64,000 bases of DNA from the NCBI GenBank assembly GCA_032209605.1, contig JASFXZ010000009.1, positions 13,193,553 to 13,257,552 on the forward strand, given 5' to 3'. Of the stretch, positions 26,129 through 36,947 are shown in pieces. The stretch's first letter is position 1. Each line of letters starts with the position of its first letter. The stretch comes from Mactromeris polynyma. Its lineage: Eukaryota; Mollusca; Bivalvia; Venerida; Mactridae. The notes under the pieces were generated by a model, which searched no databases, was not told the DNA's origin, and was given only the letters and a program-made list of their open reading frames with translations. Made by a program: the position numbers and the translations under genes.

Positions 26129-26420
26129 TCACAATTCAGATATATAAAGCGAAACTTTACATGGGCGTGTGCAGATCCCTGTAGCGCTTGGATGCTGCTG
26201 CTGTTGCTGCTGTTGATTCTGAAGCAGAGAGTACTGAAACTGAGCGTACTGAGACTGTATTAGCTGAAAGTAGGCCTGGCAAGTGACTTGGGGACGACTA
26301 ACTGTTAAGTGGCGCACAGACATGTCTGCCACGTCGGAGACGTACTGGCTAGTAGAAAGCGTTGGAATAGCAGCAAAATGTCTATGAACTGCTCGTCGGT
26401 GTAGTTGAGGAGCTCTCCTT
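26129..26420 (-). pseudogene. Glutamine-rich coding remnant in WA-A core
   Basis: The minus strand has a frame open through this interval that contains QNQQQQQQQHPSAT, encoded by a CAG/CAA run (CTGCTGCTGTTG on the plus strand near 26200). It may be the 3' portion of the gene whose 5' portion lies at 26425-26925, now in a different frame. In another frame of the same DNA, YTDEQFIDILLLFQRF resembles only weakly a BESS-type helical motif. No family is assigned. Confidence 0.25.
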
Positions 26421-26424
26421 TCAC

Positions 26425-26900
26425 TTAGTTGGCAAATTTCGCCTTGGGAGATGGCCTGCTGCTGGCTGCCAACTCACTCTGCAACTCCTCCATCCTCTGC
26501 GTAGAAGCTGTCAGCTGCTCCTGTATAGAGATGAGTTCAGAGTCGTCCATTGGCGTCCTTAGACTAGCTTTGCTGTGGGATGGACCTATCTCGGCGTCGG
26601 GATCAAGAGCTGTCCGTGAGGCCGTATCCTTCATCTCCTCCAAGTCGACGCCACTAGCGGCCTTGATCTGTGGAACCAAGAAGAGAACATGTATACAGGT
26701 TGCATCATACACGTATGGAATACATACAATGAAGTTAACATTGGCGATCCTGTTTCTTCTCCGACTTGGATGACACTTCTTCTGAGGGAGGCGTGACGGA
26801 CCTCGCGGGGGACCTCTCCCGTGAGGGTCACGCTCCCGGACTGTAGAAGGAACAGCAGCAGCTTGCTCTAATGGCTCTGCGTCCGCGTCTCTCTTGGTAG
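26425..26900 (-). pseudogene. Decayed, possibly spliced gene in WA-A core
   Basis: A minus-strand frame runs from the leader to a TAA at 26425. It has no ATG start; the open frame begins at a TTG near 26925. The 5' part is Arg/Ser/Pro-rich. A neighbouring frame reads SRERSPARSVTPPSEEVSSK, suggesting a shift within a disordered region. A candidate 60-bp intron (26668-26727) has GTATGT at its 5' end and a pyrimidine-rich CCACAG at its 3' end. The following exon encodes ASGVDLEEMKD and an acidic stretch, then a probable coiled coil (SIQEQLTASTQRMEELQSEL). PIF/Harbinger elements encode a second Myb/SANT-like protein (known); whether this is one is speculation. Confidence 0.35.
26668..26727 (-). 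other. Candidate 60-bp spliceosomal intron
   Basis: On the minus strand it starts GTATGTATTCC and ends TCTCTTCTTGGTTCCACAG: a good donor, a pyrimidine tract and a CAG acceptor. Being 60 bp it keeps frame whether spliced or not. It rests on consensus matches only. Confidence 0.45.
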
Positions 26901-26964
26901 AGATGTGACCACTTCTACAAAACAAGACTGCCAGGAAGTGTCCACAAACGTTCGGCTATATATA
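26899..26964 (-). promoter_or_regulatory. Core promoter and leader in WA-A
   Basis: On the minus strand TATATATA (26957-26964) is followed by GACACTTCCTGGCAGTCTTG, then TAGAAGTGGTCACATCTCT ending at 26899. The order ACACTTC, CAGT, TAGAAGT, CACATCTCT and the 57-bp distance from TATA start to CACATCTCT match the WA-C leader (59 bp). Confidence 0.6.
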
Positions 26965-27312
26965 GACGTCGCCTGACGCTCACCTCAGCTTACCTATGCT
27001 GAGTATTCGTTCGTCTAAGTTGGACTAAGTCGGCGACCGCTGCACATACGCTACATCTGCGTTGGCAAAAGATCGCCTACGCTAATAGAAAATAAGTACA
27101 ACGCTGGTAAATGCTGCCAAGCGCTAGCACACGCTGTCAAACGCTAGGAAATGTTCGTAAAAGTTGATTTGCGTCGGATATAAAACGTTCGTAGTGTGAA
27201 TGAAAAAATCCTTCTCGCGAACGTAATTTCGCCGACGTTTGGGCTCATTTCTTAGACCTTTCAAACGCTGGCCAACGCTGGTACAAACGCTCATAGTGTG
27301 AATCCACCTTAA

Positions 27313-27670
27313 AGAAACTAGCAAACTACTCCAGGATATGTCTTTAATATAATTTGTTTACTGGTTTACGCCTGATTCCTTTAATCCAAATTCCATTCCT
27401 TGTACATAGTTATTTCAACAAATTTATATATACGAGTGTTTATTTCAACTCGATTGCACAATGTTTTAAACATAGAAAGAGAGAAACGTAACTACCCTTG
27501 CAAACATTTTAGTATTAAGATTCAAGTCATATATTAATCGAATCAAATGGAATGTTTAGAATTCTTGTGTCTTTATGTGAGATGAATATTGCATGCGAGA
27601 TTGCAACGGCTATGAACATTGCTATCTTATCCCGCCATGATTTACCACTTTTGTGTTTACATTTCGAAAG
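27313..27670. other. No supported gene
   Basis: Nothing recognisable. Confidence 0.4.
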
Positions 27671-27770
27671 TGTCTGATGTATTGCAGACTGTTGTTTTAC
27701 CTTGGACCTGTGTGGATAGGCATTGTCTTGTGTATGTGGCGTTCCCTCTAACAATTTAATCTCTAGTTAT
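27671..27770 (+). repeat. R1 repeat, copy 4, 3' fragment
   Basis: Contains GCAGACTGTTGTTTTACC, CTGTGTGGATAGGCATTGTC and TTGTGTATGTGGCGTTCCCT. Confidence 0.75.
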
Positions 27771-28980
27771 ATGGTTGCTTAGTGTGGCAATAATTTGATA
27801 TCAGCTATGCTCTGATCCAGTTTACGCCGAATGACTGACCTGGTCGTTATTTCATTGAAAACGAAGTATGAAACCAAAACTTATGTTTGTCGTAATGTTT
27901 TTATTGTCTATATTATGACAATTTTTATTCGCATAAATAGTGTGTAATTTGAGTCAGTGCCGACGGATGATTAACCATTAAACATCCGTAAACCACGTTA
28001 TATGAGACAATGAATAATGTTACACTCTTTGAGGCATTATCAGAAACCTTTATCCAAGAGTCTTAAAACGAACATTTAGCTTAGCACGTTATTGTTTGAG
28101 TTGTTATGTTTACATTCATCACGCAATGCTGCCATTAACACGTCGACATTATTGCACATATGTTTCCTTTTAACGTCGCCATATACTTACATACTTAACC
28201 ATGATAATCTCATCTTTCAAACCCAGTTTCTCATAACAAATCATGTAAAGGACATTCTGTTTAACGAATCTCAAAACGTATTGTTTAATTCTATTGTAAC
28301 GAAAAGTAAAACCCTCACAATTCACGAAACTGTATTACTTACAGAGACAAAAGATCACATTGAATTTCGTCTTTTGTGCATGTTAGTTAAGCGTGTTATG
28401 GTGCATTGATTAGGAAGTGAGTAGGTTTGATTCCGCCTGGATGTACAAATATGTTTAAATTAGTATATTATCCTTGAATTTATCTCATGACAGCAATATT
28501 ATCAAAATCTATAAACATACTCCATTTACTTTCGGTTGCGAGTTCATCGGATCAAATAATAGTTCACGATGGAACAATTATCAAGGTAAATGTCCTCAAT
28601 ATTTCCGAGAATCGTGATTTCTTTGTTATTTCATGTGATGAAAGTGTCCTTACATTTGAACTACATGTACAAGTATATAGCGATCATAATGAATAAGTCA
28701 GACAAAGGTTATTTGCGTGGGAATAAGAGATAATGAGCCAAGTTGAAAGATTACTGTGTAGACATATCCACTTCAAGCATTGACCATTATACGGACACTC
28801 GCAGGTTAGAGGTAATCAAAATGTCAGACAATTTCCTGTTTTAATATAGCAGATTGTGATGGTGATAGCTATCCAACTAATTAATGGAGACACTGATCAT
28901 TTTGCACAGTTTTGAAAATGTGTACATTAACATATATAGAATAATAAAATACATATCGAATGCTCAGTGTTCGTTTCATG
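27771..28980. other. No supported gene
   Basis: The 105-codon plus-strand frame at 28092 and the 69-codon frame at 28487 show no recognisable motif. Confidence 0.4.
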
Positions 28981-29190
28981 GTTGACCTAAAGTGTCCTTA
29001 GATGTGTTTTTATATTGGAGCAGACCATTCCTTGCAACCCTATTTCTGTACATGATTACCGCTGAACCTTCTCGGTGCCTATGTTATGTAGACTGTTGTT
29101 TATCCGGAGGTCTATGTAGACAGGCATTATCGTGTGTGTGTGTGACGTTCCCTATAACAACATAATCTCTCTTATATTGTTGTTCTGATT
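28981..29190 (+). repeat. R1 repeat, copy 5
   Basis: Contains GCAGACCATTCCTTGCAACC, CTATGTTATGTAGACTGTTG, AGACAGGCATTATCGTGTGT and GACGTTCCCTATAACAAC. Confidence 0.75.
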
Positions 29191-29639
29191 CGTTCCCCGT
29201 AAGGGAGCACTTTAACAACCAAGCAAAATGTCCAACTGGCGTAATGTTCTAGTCTGCTGAGCTTAAATAATAGTGATATAAAATTCGATGCCTATTTTAA
29301 AAAAACAATTGCAGAAACTGAACAATGTAGATTTCTGGGAAAGAAACGGAGAACTACCTTACAATGGTCCTCTCATAACAGCAGCATGTTGTTTCGACTG
29401 TATAAACTTTGCTATGTTTACAATGGTCGGAAGTCATTGTATAATCTGTCATTACTAAATCTTTGTTGGTTTAATTTGTTTAATACTTTGTCTTGCAACA
29501 ATTAGTGTGATTAATGTTAAAATCTCATTGACTTCTAGCGATCTGAGACAATAGTAAAATGAATGAAATTAGTGTTGTGTATATTTAGTTTACACGTACA
29601 CAATACCTCATTCTTAAAATTGAAACTGGAGTCTGAATA

Positions 29640-29845
29640 CAGGACATAATGTCCCTTTAAATTGTACATGGTTGTTTCTGATAATCAGCCAGAGAATTCC
29701 TTTCTTCCCCATTCCCTTATATATTTTCCCTTACATCTATTGAAATACTAGTGTTTCGTAGTTTGATGTTTCCCTTGGATTTGTGTGGGGAGGCATTGTC
29801 GTGTGTATGTGGCATTCCCTGTAACCACCTAATGTTTCCTTTGTG
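29640..29845 (+). repeat. R1 repeat, copy 6
   Basis: Contains GTTGTTTCTGATAATCAGCC, TTCCCTTGGATTTGTGTGGG and GAGGCATTGTCGTGTGTATG. It is closest to copy 11 near 37.7 kb (shared AATCAGCCAGA-like and GTTTCGTAGTTTGATGTTTCCC-like blocks), so R1 has subfamilies. Confidence 0.75.
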
Positions 29846-30084
29846 ATTAAGAGTAGCTGTACACGTCGCAAATAAATTTCAAGCTCAAATTATTTATGTT
29901 ATTATTGTTTCAGGCGATTGTATGTGATAAAGAAGAACATAAGTTAACAGAGTTACGGATAAAACAGTAAAGGTGAGTCAAGTAATATCTAGTCAAATGT
30001 TTCGCTGATAAGTGTAGATCACTGAATGTTTGCTTAATATACAGTGGACACGCACACACAGATCGGCTATTTCAGGCACAAAGC

Positions 30085-30260
30085 TAGTCCATCCCTTCCC
30101 CCCTTGTTATCCCCTTAATTTTCTCATTGTCGTTTTTTATAATCGGCCAGACAATTTCTTTCTTCCCCTTGCCCATACCTGTTTGCCTCAAGTCCGAATG
30201 TTCCGTTCCTTTATGTTTCCCTGTGATCTCAGTGGGGAAGCATTGTGTATAAGTAAAATG
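30085..30260 (+). repeat. R1 repeat, copy 7
   Basis: Contains CCCCCCTTGTTATCCCCTTA, ATAATCGGCCAGACAATTTC and GTGGGGAAGCATTGTGTAT. Confidence 0.7.
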
Positions 30261-30629
30261 TATACATTTGCATACAATAACGTTGTAGGGCACACATTTT
30301 ATTGTACGAACTGAAGGCTTTTTTATCTAATTGATCGAATGGATGCGTTCGTGGTATTGTATGACGGGGAACTTTTCCAGCAGGGATGTTCTTATTTGCA
30401 CTGTGCGTTATATTTTGGTGATAATAGGATACGTTTGAGGTTGAGTACATCCTTTAACCAGGTTAAATCCCCGTATGTCTTTGTGCCATTGACCGCTGCA
30501 AGGCGGCACAACTATCACTCATAATTTATGTTACCAGTATTTCAGATTATGTCTTATTAATAACTTTAAATAATGTGCCGGATGCATCTACATAAGGTTA
30601 TCTATTTACGATTTTATGATTATTTCGCA
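30261..30629. other. No supported gene
   Basis: Short spacer between R1 copies; nothing recognisable. Confidence 0.4.
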
Positions 30630-31195
30630 TTCTCATGTAAATAATTTAGCTACTGCGAGCAAGTTCAGTATAAGGCTGCTTGTTTCTTCGTACTGGATTA
30701 TATACAGTGTTTCTGCCTTTGCATGTAGTGGTTAACTGCTTTTAAAGAATAATCACTGTCTACTTAGTCAATATAAGTGTAACAGTATAGCGGTTAAGTG
30801 TGGGGTTAGCTAGCTTTTAAATCGATTTAAACATCCAGTATGTTTATGTTAGTTCCATGGCTGTTAATCGATATTTGATTACTATTTATATCTATGTTTT
30901 AGATGTACGTTAAGTTCCTCTTTCCCCATGTGCAATTCATTGATTAAATAATCAAGTCTCCCCTTCGGCATATTATAGCTGACTGTCTTGACATGTTGCG
31001 TGATGTACCTCATCCATTAACAAATCCCCCCTTGTTGTTCCCCTATTTTCTTCTTCGTTGTTCTTTTTGGTCGGCATGACCATCCATTGCACCCTTATTC
31101 CCTTACATGTTTACTCTTGCACTTCCTCAGTGCCTTATGTTTTGTACACTGTTTTATTGGGGGTTTGTGTTGCCTAAAAGAATCTAATCTCTCTT
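30630..31195 (+). repeat. R1 repeat, copy 8, with 5' region
   Basis: One of two copies that preserve the 5' part: GTAAATAATTTAG, GCGAGCAAG, TATAAGGCTGCTTG, GTACTGGATTAT and AAATCGATTTAAA, all in the same order as copy 17 (minus strand, 56262 down to 55560). The body follows with TTCCTCTTTCCCCATGTGCA, GTGATGTACCTCATCCATTA, GGTCGGCATGACCATCCATT and the CCTCAGTGCCTTATGTTTTG block. The terminal GGCGTTCCCTG block is degraded. Confidence 0.75.
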
Positions 31196-31310
31196 GTCTT
31201 GTGTCCACTTTGCTAAGGTTATTGCGTGTATATCATGTCTTCTTTTGTACGTAACGTTTCTCGTGCGAATTCTTTTTTTCTTTTTTTTGTAACCATGCCG
31301 TTACAGTTTA

Positions 31311-32039
31311 TGGGGCCGTCACACCATAACGTTATGGTCAGCGTTCTATGGCGTTTGAGGAAACGTTGGTAATCGTCCGTGGTCGCTGGTATAGCGCCAG
31401 AAGAGCGTTGTGTGAACGCTGGTGAACGCTGGTAATCGTCGATGATCGTCGGTGATCGTCGGAGAACGCTGGTCCGAAAATAAAGTTTTGAACATGCGCA
31501 AAAGTTCTCATGGAGACAAGCGTTCTTCAACGTTTAACTTTAAACGCTGGAGAAAACGTTCGCCGAACGTTGTACGCGTTCGGCTATTGTTAGTCAGTTG
31601 TTACCCTAGCGTTACTTGGTTGTTATTCATCGTTCACAATCTTTGCTATGCAGTGAACAACTCACTGGCGACCTGTCAACGACCACTGAACGGATCCCTA
31701 GCGCACGCAGCGTGAGAATAACGTCAAACGAACGTCAAATGGCTAGTCTGTCGTTAGTCACACGTTAGTCACACGCTCAACACGCTCGTCTAACGTTGCC
31801 TAATCGTTCGTCGCGCGCCAGTGACACGTCAGCACACGCTTATAGTTTTCAGGGGTGTCTTACTTGGTCGCTGGTACACGCTCCTCATGCGTTAGTCACA
31901 CGCTAGTCATGCGTTAGTCACACGTTAGTCACACGCCATATGTGTCCACCTCACCCTAGAACGCTCGAAAATTGAACGATTAAACATTCTTAGAACGTTC
32001 ATAGAACGCTGACCAGAACGTTATGGTGTGACGGCCCCA
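31311..32039. mobile_element. WA-B: word-array element with TTA target duplication
   Basis: The 39-bp terminal inverted repeats have one mismatch and start TGGGGCCGTCACACCATAAC. Direct TTA copies flank them (31308-31310 and 32040-32042). The left half is packed with GAACGCTGGT and ATCGTCGGTG words, the right half with CACGTTAGTCACACGC-type words. The AACGCTGG word is shared with WA-A. I see no convincing gene. GTTCGGCTAT(4 bases)AG near 31580 resembles the WA-A TATA segment read on the plus strand (GTTCGGCTATATATAG), a possible dead promoter. It is non-autonomous and PIF/Harbinger-like by its target duplication. Confidence 0.85.
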
Positions 32040-32042
32040 TTA

Positions 32043-33515
32043 GAAAGAAGAATTCCATCATTTCTTAATAATCCATCAGGAAGTTTTTGGAAAAGGTAAT
32101 TTATTAACAATAAATATGGCACCAGCTTCATGCATGTTATTTTACTAAAGCCCATAGTTTCTATCTTTGAAATATTCATATGCTCGCATGCATATATTTA
32201 AGTATTCGTACAAAGTGCGGATTTCTTTGTCAAATGCATATCTCGTTTTCTCTTAGACAGTTGACATTGCATTTGCTTGTCAAAACGTTTAATTTTCGTC
32301 TGAAATAATTTCGTTGAGATGATATGGCAACATACGCAGAGTAATTAATATCCTATATTGCTATCTTGATATTAATAATTGCATGCTATGCTAAGTAGCT
32401 GAAGAAATCAAGCTTAAATAAATTAATTGGAAAATATTCATGCCATTACTCGCACTCTATAGCGATATTTATATTACACTCGGGGTTTGGGTTTCATGCG
32501 TTTGAAATAAAATCCTATTTCATCATTTCGATTTAAGATGACATATTCCTGCGCATTGTCAACTATTGACAAAATGTGTTTTTTGCAGTTTAAATAGTTT
32601 ATAAAACACGAAAGCATTAATATGCATCAAACTAAATCACAAACTGAACAAAATCCATTGTAATGCTTAAAGAAGCGCAGCTTCATGTAATATTTAAAGG
32701 CTGAAGCCAATAAAACTTAAAATATGTCATTCTCGTTGTCCAGAACAAGTATCCTGTTTGGACCTTTAATGGACGAAATACGCATAATGCTAAGATGAGG
32801 GAAACGAGAGTATTTCCAGGAAGACATTCGAATACTGTTACGTGGTAAAGTACATCGATTAAGGAAATAACATAGATATCCTTACAGTAATAGTTGGTCT
32901 CGAAAAGAGGAACCATAATAGCCTGTCTGATGATTTCATTATGAAATAATCTTTGTTATTGAAAATCACATGATGTTACAGAAAAACTAGATTGAAACTG
33001 ACACTTTCACAACTAGCTTAGATACAACTGGATGGATCTTCTTCAATACATGTCTTCTCATATGCATGTGAATCCCTAGACGAAAATTTCGTTTATTACA
33101 AAATAAGATCGGTCTCCTTTAAAATCACTGTTAAGGCGGAAAACAAAATGAAAAAGCTTAAAAGCCAATGTAAGACCACACGCATGCAACCGGTCACTCC
33201 TTACAAATATATAGAGACAACATGAAATGAGAAGTGGTTTAAAATGGATTGAACAGGTTGGGAATGGGGTGTATCAGAGGAGTGCACATAAGTAAACATG
33301 AAGAGAAATTCAGCAATACAGCAGCTCCAAAGCATAACACATGTCAGTATTAATACTTGGTGTATCAGCATTTATGTTAGTTAAATTTCACCCTTTGCTA
33401 CTGTAATAGTTATTATATTTTACCATGTCTCTTCATGCTCTTCTCGGGCGTGTTTCGAGAGGGACATTTCCTGCTTGATTTCTATTTTATTTTTAAACAC
33501 TTATGACGGTATGAT
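32043..33515. other. 1.5 kb without a supported feature
   Basis: AT-rich, no recognisable repeat or frame. Confidence 0.45.
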
Positions 33516-33585
33516 TAAAAGACCGAAAATAAATTGCTACAGGGAACGCCACATACATAAAACAACTTGATTATCACCATTGACA
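33516..33585 (-). repeat. R1 repeat, copy 9, 3' fragment
   Basis: Plus strand reads TTGCTACAGGGAACGCCACA then TACATAAAACAA, the reverse complement of the R1 3' end. Confidence 0.65.
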
Positions 33586-34364
33586 CAAGCCTATTACAGG
33601 CTTTGATGTGATGCGTCTTCTGTTGCATAACTGTGTGTTTGCCGCTAACTCCGCGCACATAGTCTTCTGAAACTCTTCAAGTTCGTCGCCAGCCACTACA
33701 TAATTATATTAAAATGGAATGAATGAAAAGGATATCTTCTATGAACATAATGTATTATCACAACATCTGGTTTCAGAATAATGTTCTTTTATTGTCGTAA
33801 TTGCAATACTTTCTGCGTTAAATGCTTTTCCGTTTTTCTCCTTTTGTTCCCTGAAATCTTCCCCCGGAATCTTATCGAGCTTGTTTCGTTTCAATGTCAA
33901 TGCAAATAGGAATATGCAAACAAGTATGTTAATGTAATTGGATAGTTCCTTTTTGCATTCAATTTCTAGTTGTCTGAAATTGGATTTTTGGCAGCTTCAT
34001 TTATGAATTACAAGACAAAATATCTGCTTTATAGTCAATTGAGTTGTCAGTAGATTGTCAGCTGCTTAGACACATTTTGTCGCACGCTCTAACAACATCA
34101 CGCGATATGTTAATTATTTTATCTAAAGGAATCGGGTGTTAGATTTAGTTCAATGTTGTTTAACATCAAAGATCAATTACCGAAGTTTCTATAAACATGG
34201 ATGAAGAAGTCCAGTAGGAAATGTCACATTCAAAAGACACGCCCACACGAAAAGGTAGACGGGTAACTACTGGGAACCTAATGTGAAATTTGCTGTATTT
34301 TATGTCAAGGTTGAATAAACACGAACATTCAACTTCAACATATTTTAAATACCATTCTTGAAAT
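33586..34364. other. No supported gene
   Basis: Nothing recognisable. Confidence 0.4.
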
Positions 34365-34490
34365 AGAGATGAAAATGCTACATGGAAAGCCGCAAACACA
34401 AGACAATGCTTCCCCACACAGACCCCCGGGGAAAAAACAGTCCACAAAACATCAGACACTGGAAAGGTGCAAGGGTAAACACACATTGGA
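34365..34490 (-). repeat. R1 repeat, copy 10
   Basis: Plus strand reads CACAAGACAATGCTTCCCCA, CACAGACCCCCGGGGAAAA and GGTGCAAGGGTAAACA, the reverse complement of the R1 3' half. Confidence 0.7.
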
Positions 34491-34897
34491 ACCGGCGCGC
34501 AATAAATGGACTGAACAACTAAGGATAATTAAGGAGGACGAACAAGAAATACAATTAGATGAAGTACTTTGGCTATGTCAGGTTCATCAACAGTTGTAAA
34601 CAAATAAGACACCAGTGATACAAATAGCAGTTATAAATCAAATTTGATAGGGCTTTCACTATCGATTTATTCATTATATTAGGTATAGGATGGGAAGGTA
34701 TTTTAAATCATATTATTCAATTGTGACGGATGAATAGGTTGTAACAAAACCCCTATAATAGATATTGAGGTAAACACGACAAGGAAAGAAATAGCGAATT
34801 GGAGTTATATCATCGCACGGACCGTACAATATATATACAAAGAAAGGTTACTGGTGCGTGAAGCATAAACACACATCTTTGGATGCAAACAAACAAA

Positions 34898-35200
34898 TTA
34901 AGTTTCAAAGTTTTCAAAGTTTATTTCGTTTAAAACCAGAAGGTCACATACCCATGTGGCAAAACAGTATACAAACAGATATAAATATAAATATGGCGAA
35001 CATCAAAATATGAACATATCATATTATTAATATCAACATACCAACATTACTAACATATCATTATAAAATTATATGAACATTATAACCCTACAATCTGTTT
35101 TATATATATATATGTGCGTGTGCGTGTGTATAAAACATGATCATAATACATTTACTATTGACAATAATCCTAATACATACAATATATATACATATATATC
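34898..35200 (-). mobile_element. Non-LTR retrotransposon 3' tail
   Basis: Read on the minus strand, an alternating AT/GT-rich segment leads into TTTGCCACATGGGTATGTGA, CCTTCTGGTTTTAAACG, AATAAACTTTGAAAACTTTG. The CATGGG..TGACCTTCTGGTT block and AATAAA match the segment at 12722-12790. A terminal AATAAA with a duplicated CTTTGAAA motif fits a retrotransposon 3' end. No coding part remains. Confidence 0.5.
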
Positions 35201-36755
35201 ATAATTGGTATAGGAGTACCAAGTCCCTAGCACTGTTTCAGTATTGCCCATGTAAACAAAGAACGAACAATGCAGAAGCTCAATATCTAATGATCCGTAC
35301 ATCTTTTGAGACAAGTTATTCTGATTTTTTTTCTGTATAATGTATTTCACTAAAGAAAACATTCTAACATTACGGTTTAAATAAATACGGCGAATCTATC
35401 TTGAATCCAGTCTATTATCTTTAAACCAGCTGTACGGCAAGTAAAACTCCACTTTGGAATAGTCGTTGTCTCAGATGGTTGCAACAAACCTATTCGGCAG
35501 ACAAACGAGACAGAATAAAATGACAATTACTTTCCTAAAGCAAATGAAGACAAATTAAGTGATTAGCGAGGAAAACGGGCAGTTTAAATACGAGGAAAAT
35601 ATTAAGCAGTGAGGTATACGAATACTTGATGTTATGGGTTAACTGTAGAACGTTAACTGAGCGGACCGCAGACGACGGACAATCCGTAAGTGTCCCTAGC
35701 AGCTGAAACGAGTAACAAAGCAGAACTCAAACACACATTTGAATATACAGACATCAGCATGGCATGTTAGAGGCGGGCTAGGAAAGCTCACACGATATCA
35801 AGCAATCCAGCTTAAGGAACTTTTTTAGAGAACATTTACTTTGACTAGCTGTCAGTGACAGAGAAATGTAATATATCATTTGGGAATTCTGGTAAGTCAG
35901 GAGATATAAAAACTGATCATTGTGTGCACGAAGCTTTCAAAGTTCTTGTTTGATTTGTGTTTGATTAGTTGAAGTGAATATCTATGTACGTTCTGAATAC
36001 AGTAATTACCGACTTGACAAGTTCATATCGTGTTATAATAGTTCCGGATATTGCTGCTACGGTCGTCAATTTACAGCCAGACAAATAATAGCTGAGATTA
36101 GAAAATAATGAGGACTATTCAGGGGTCAATTCTTATGCAATTGTCATGCCAATTTTCATCAATACTTAATTTCCGCAGTAAAGAAGTTAAATGTTCTCTT
36201 ATTGTCAAATGGTAAATAGAAATATGAATGCATAGGCCGAATTCAAGCGGAAGCAATAAATTTGTTCAAAGAGATAAATGGGATATATATTTATTTTAAT
36301 TCTACATATTAATATGGTTTTATGACTACATGGTTGGGATAAAACTATGGTGTATGCCCATTATTGTGAAGGTTTGCCAGTCAAAACGCTCACTAGTCCA
36401 AAGTTCAACATGTATAGCACATCCGCTTACATAATATGCATACCTGCCTTTCGAATGGCTTATCAGACCAAAACGCTTATCCGAAACTGAAGAAAGAGGG
36501 GACTCGCTAAGGTTGAAACACAGTATAAAGTCACGTTAAACTAATGATTACTAGGTAGCATCCACTACTAATTTGAATCAGTATTCATCGGTTATGAGAA
36601 AACTGATTATCTCTCTTTTAATCTCTCTATAAGTAATGATATGCTCAATATTATATATGTATATAATATATTTCATATTAAAAATATCATGAAATGTGAA
36701 TTATCAAAGAACACGCTAAATATGTATTCCTCTGTATCAGTCTAGAAAACAAGTA
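35201..36755. other. No supported gene
   Basis: AT-rich; nothing recognisable on either strand. Confidence 0.4.
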
Positions 36756-36947
36756 CATTACTCGTAACATTACGTGTTCATGCGATTCCGTGACAAAACG
36801 ATAGTAAAACACACAGAGAACCCGTAGACTGCCCGTATGCGTCCGACCAGGAGGATGATTTCCTACGGACTTCACACGTATGTAGGCCCGTACAGCTTCA
36901 CAATTTTTACGAGCCCGTGACTGCCCGTAAGTCTCATATGAGCGAGA
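36756..36947. mobile_element. Possible truncated word-array element (fragment E)
   Basis: The interval is dense in CCCGTA, CCCGTGACTG and TACGGG/TACGAG words in both orientations and carries TTCACACG. This is the same style as WA-A to WA-D. Its right edge reads CATATGAGCGAGACA followed by TTA, which would suit a terminus plus target duplication. No matching left terminus was found, so it is a fragment or a different kind of repeat. Confidence 0.4.

Larger units (their letters stand above)
25574..27309 (-). mobile_element. WA-A: word-array element with TAA target duplication
   Basis: The ends are imperfect inverted repeats (AGCTGGGTTCACACTACAAC left; AGGTGGATTCACACTATGAG right end read inward). 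Direct TAA copies flank them at 25571-25573 and 27310-27312. Both flanking arrays are dense in ACGTT, AACGCTGG, ACGTTGG and CGTTTG words on both strands (25590-26120 and 26950-27300). The core (about 26125-26945) is array-free and carries minus-strand gene-like features: a TATA box, a leader, a possible 60-bp intron and glutamine codon repeats. It is probably a non-autonomous, decayed relative of a PIF/Harbinger-type element. Confidence 0.8.

Noticed and set aside
26425..26925. 166-residue frame as an intact gene
   Set aside because: It begins at TTG, has no ATG in the expected place, appears to cross an intron and seems frame-shifted in its 5' part. It is listed as a pseudogene.
28420..28445. 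GGTTTGATTCC resembling a tRNA T-arm
   Set aside because: No acceptor stem, D-arm or anticodon arm can be placed around it.
28092..28696. Two plus-strand frames of 105 and 69 codons
   Set aside because: AT-rich single frames without motif, repeat context or splice signals.
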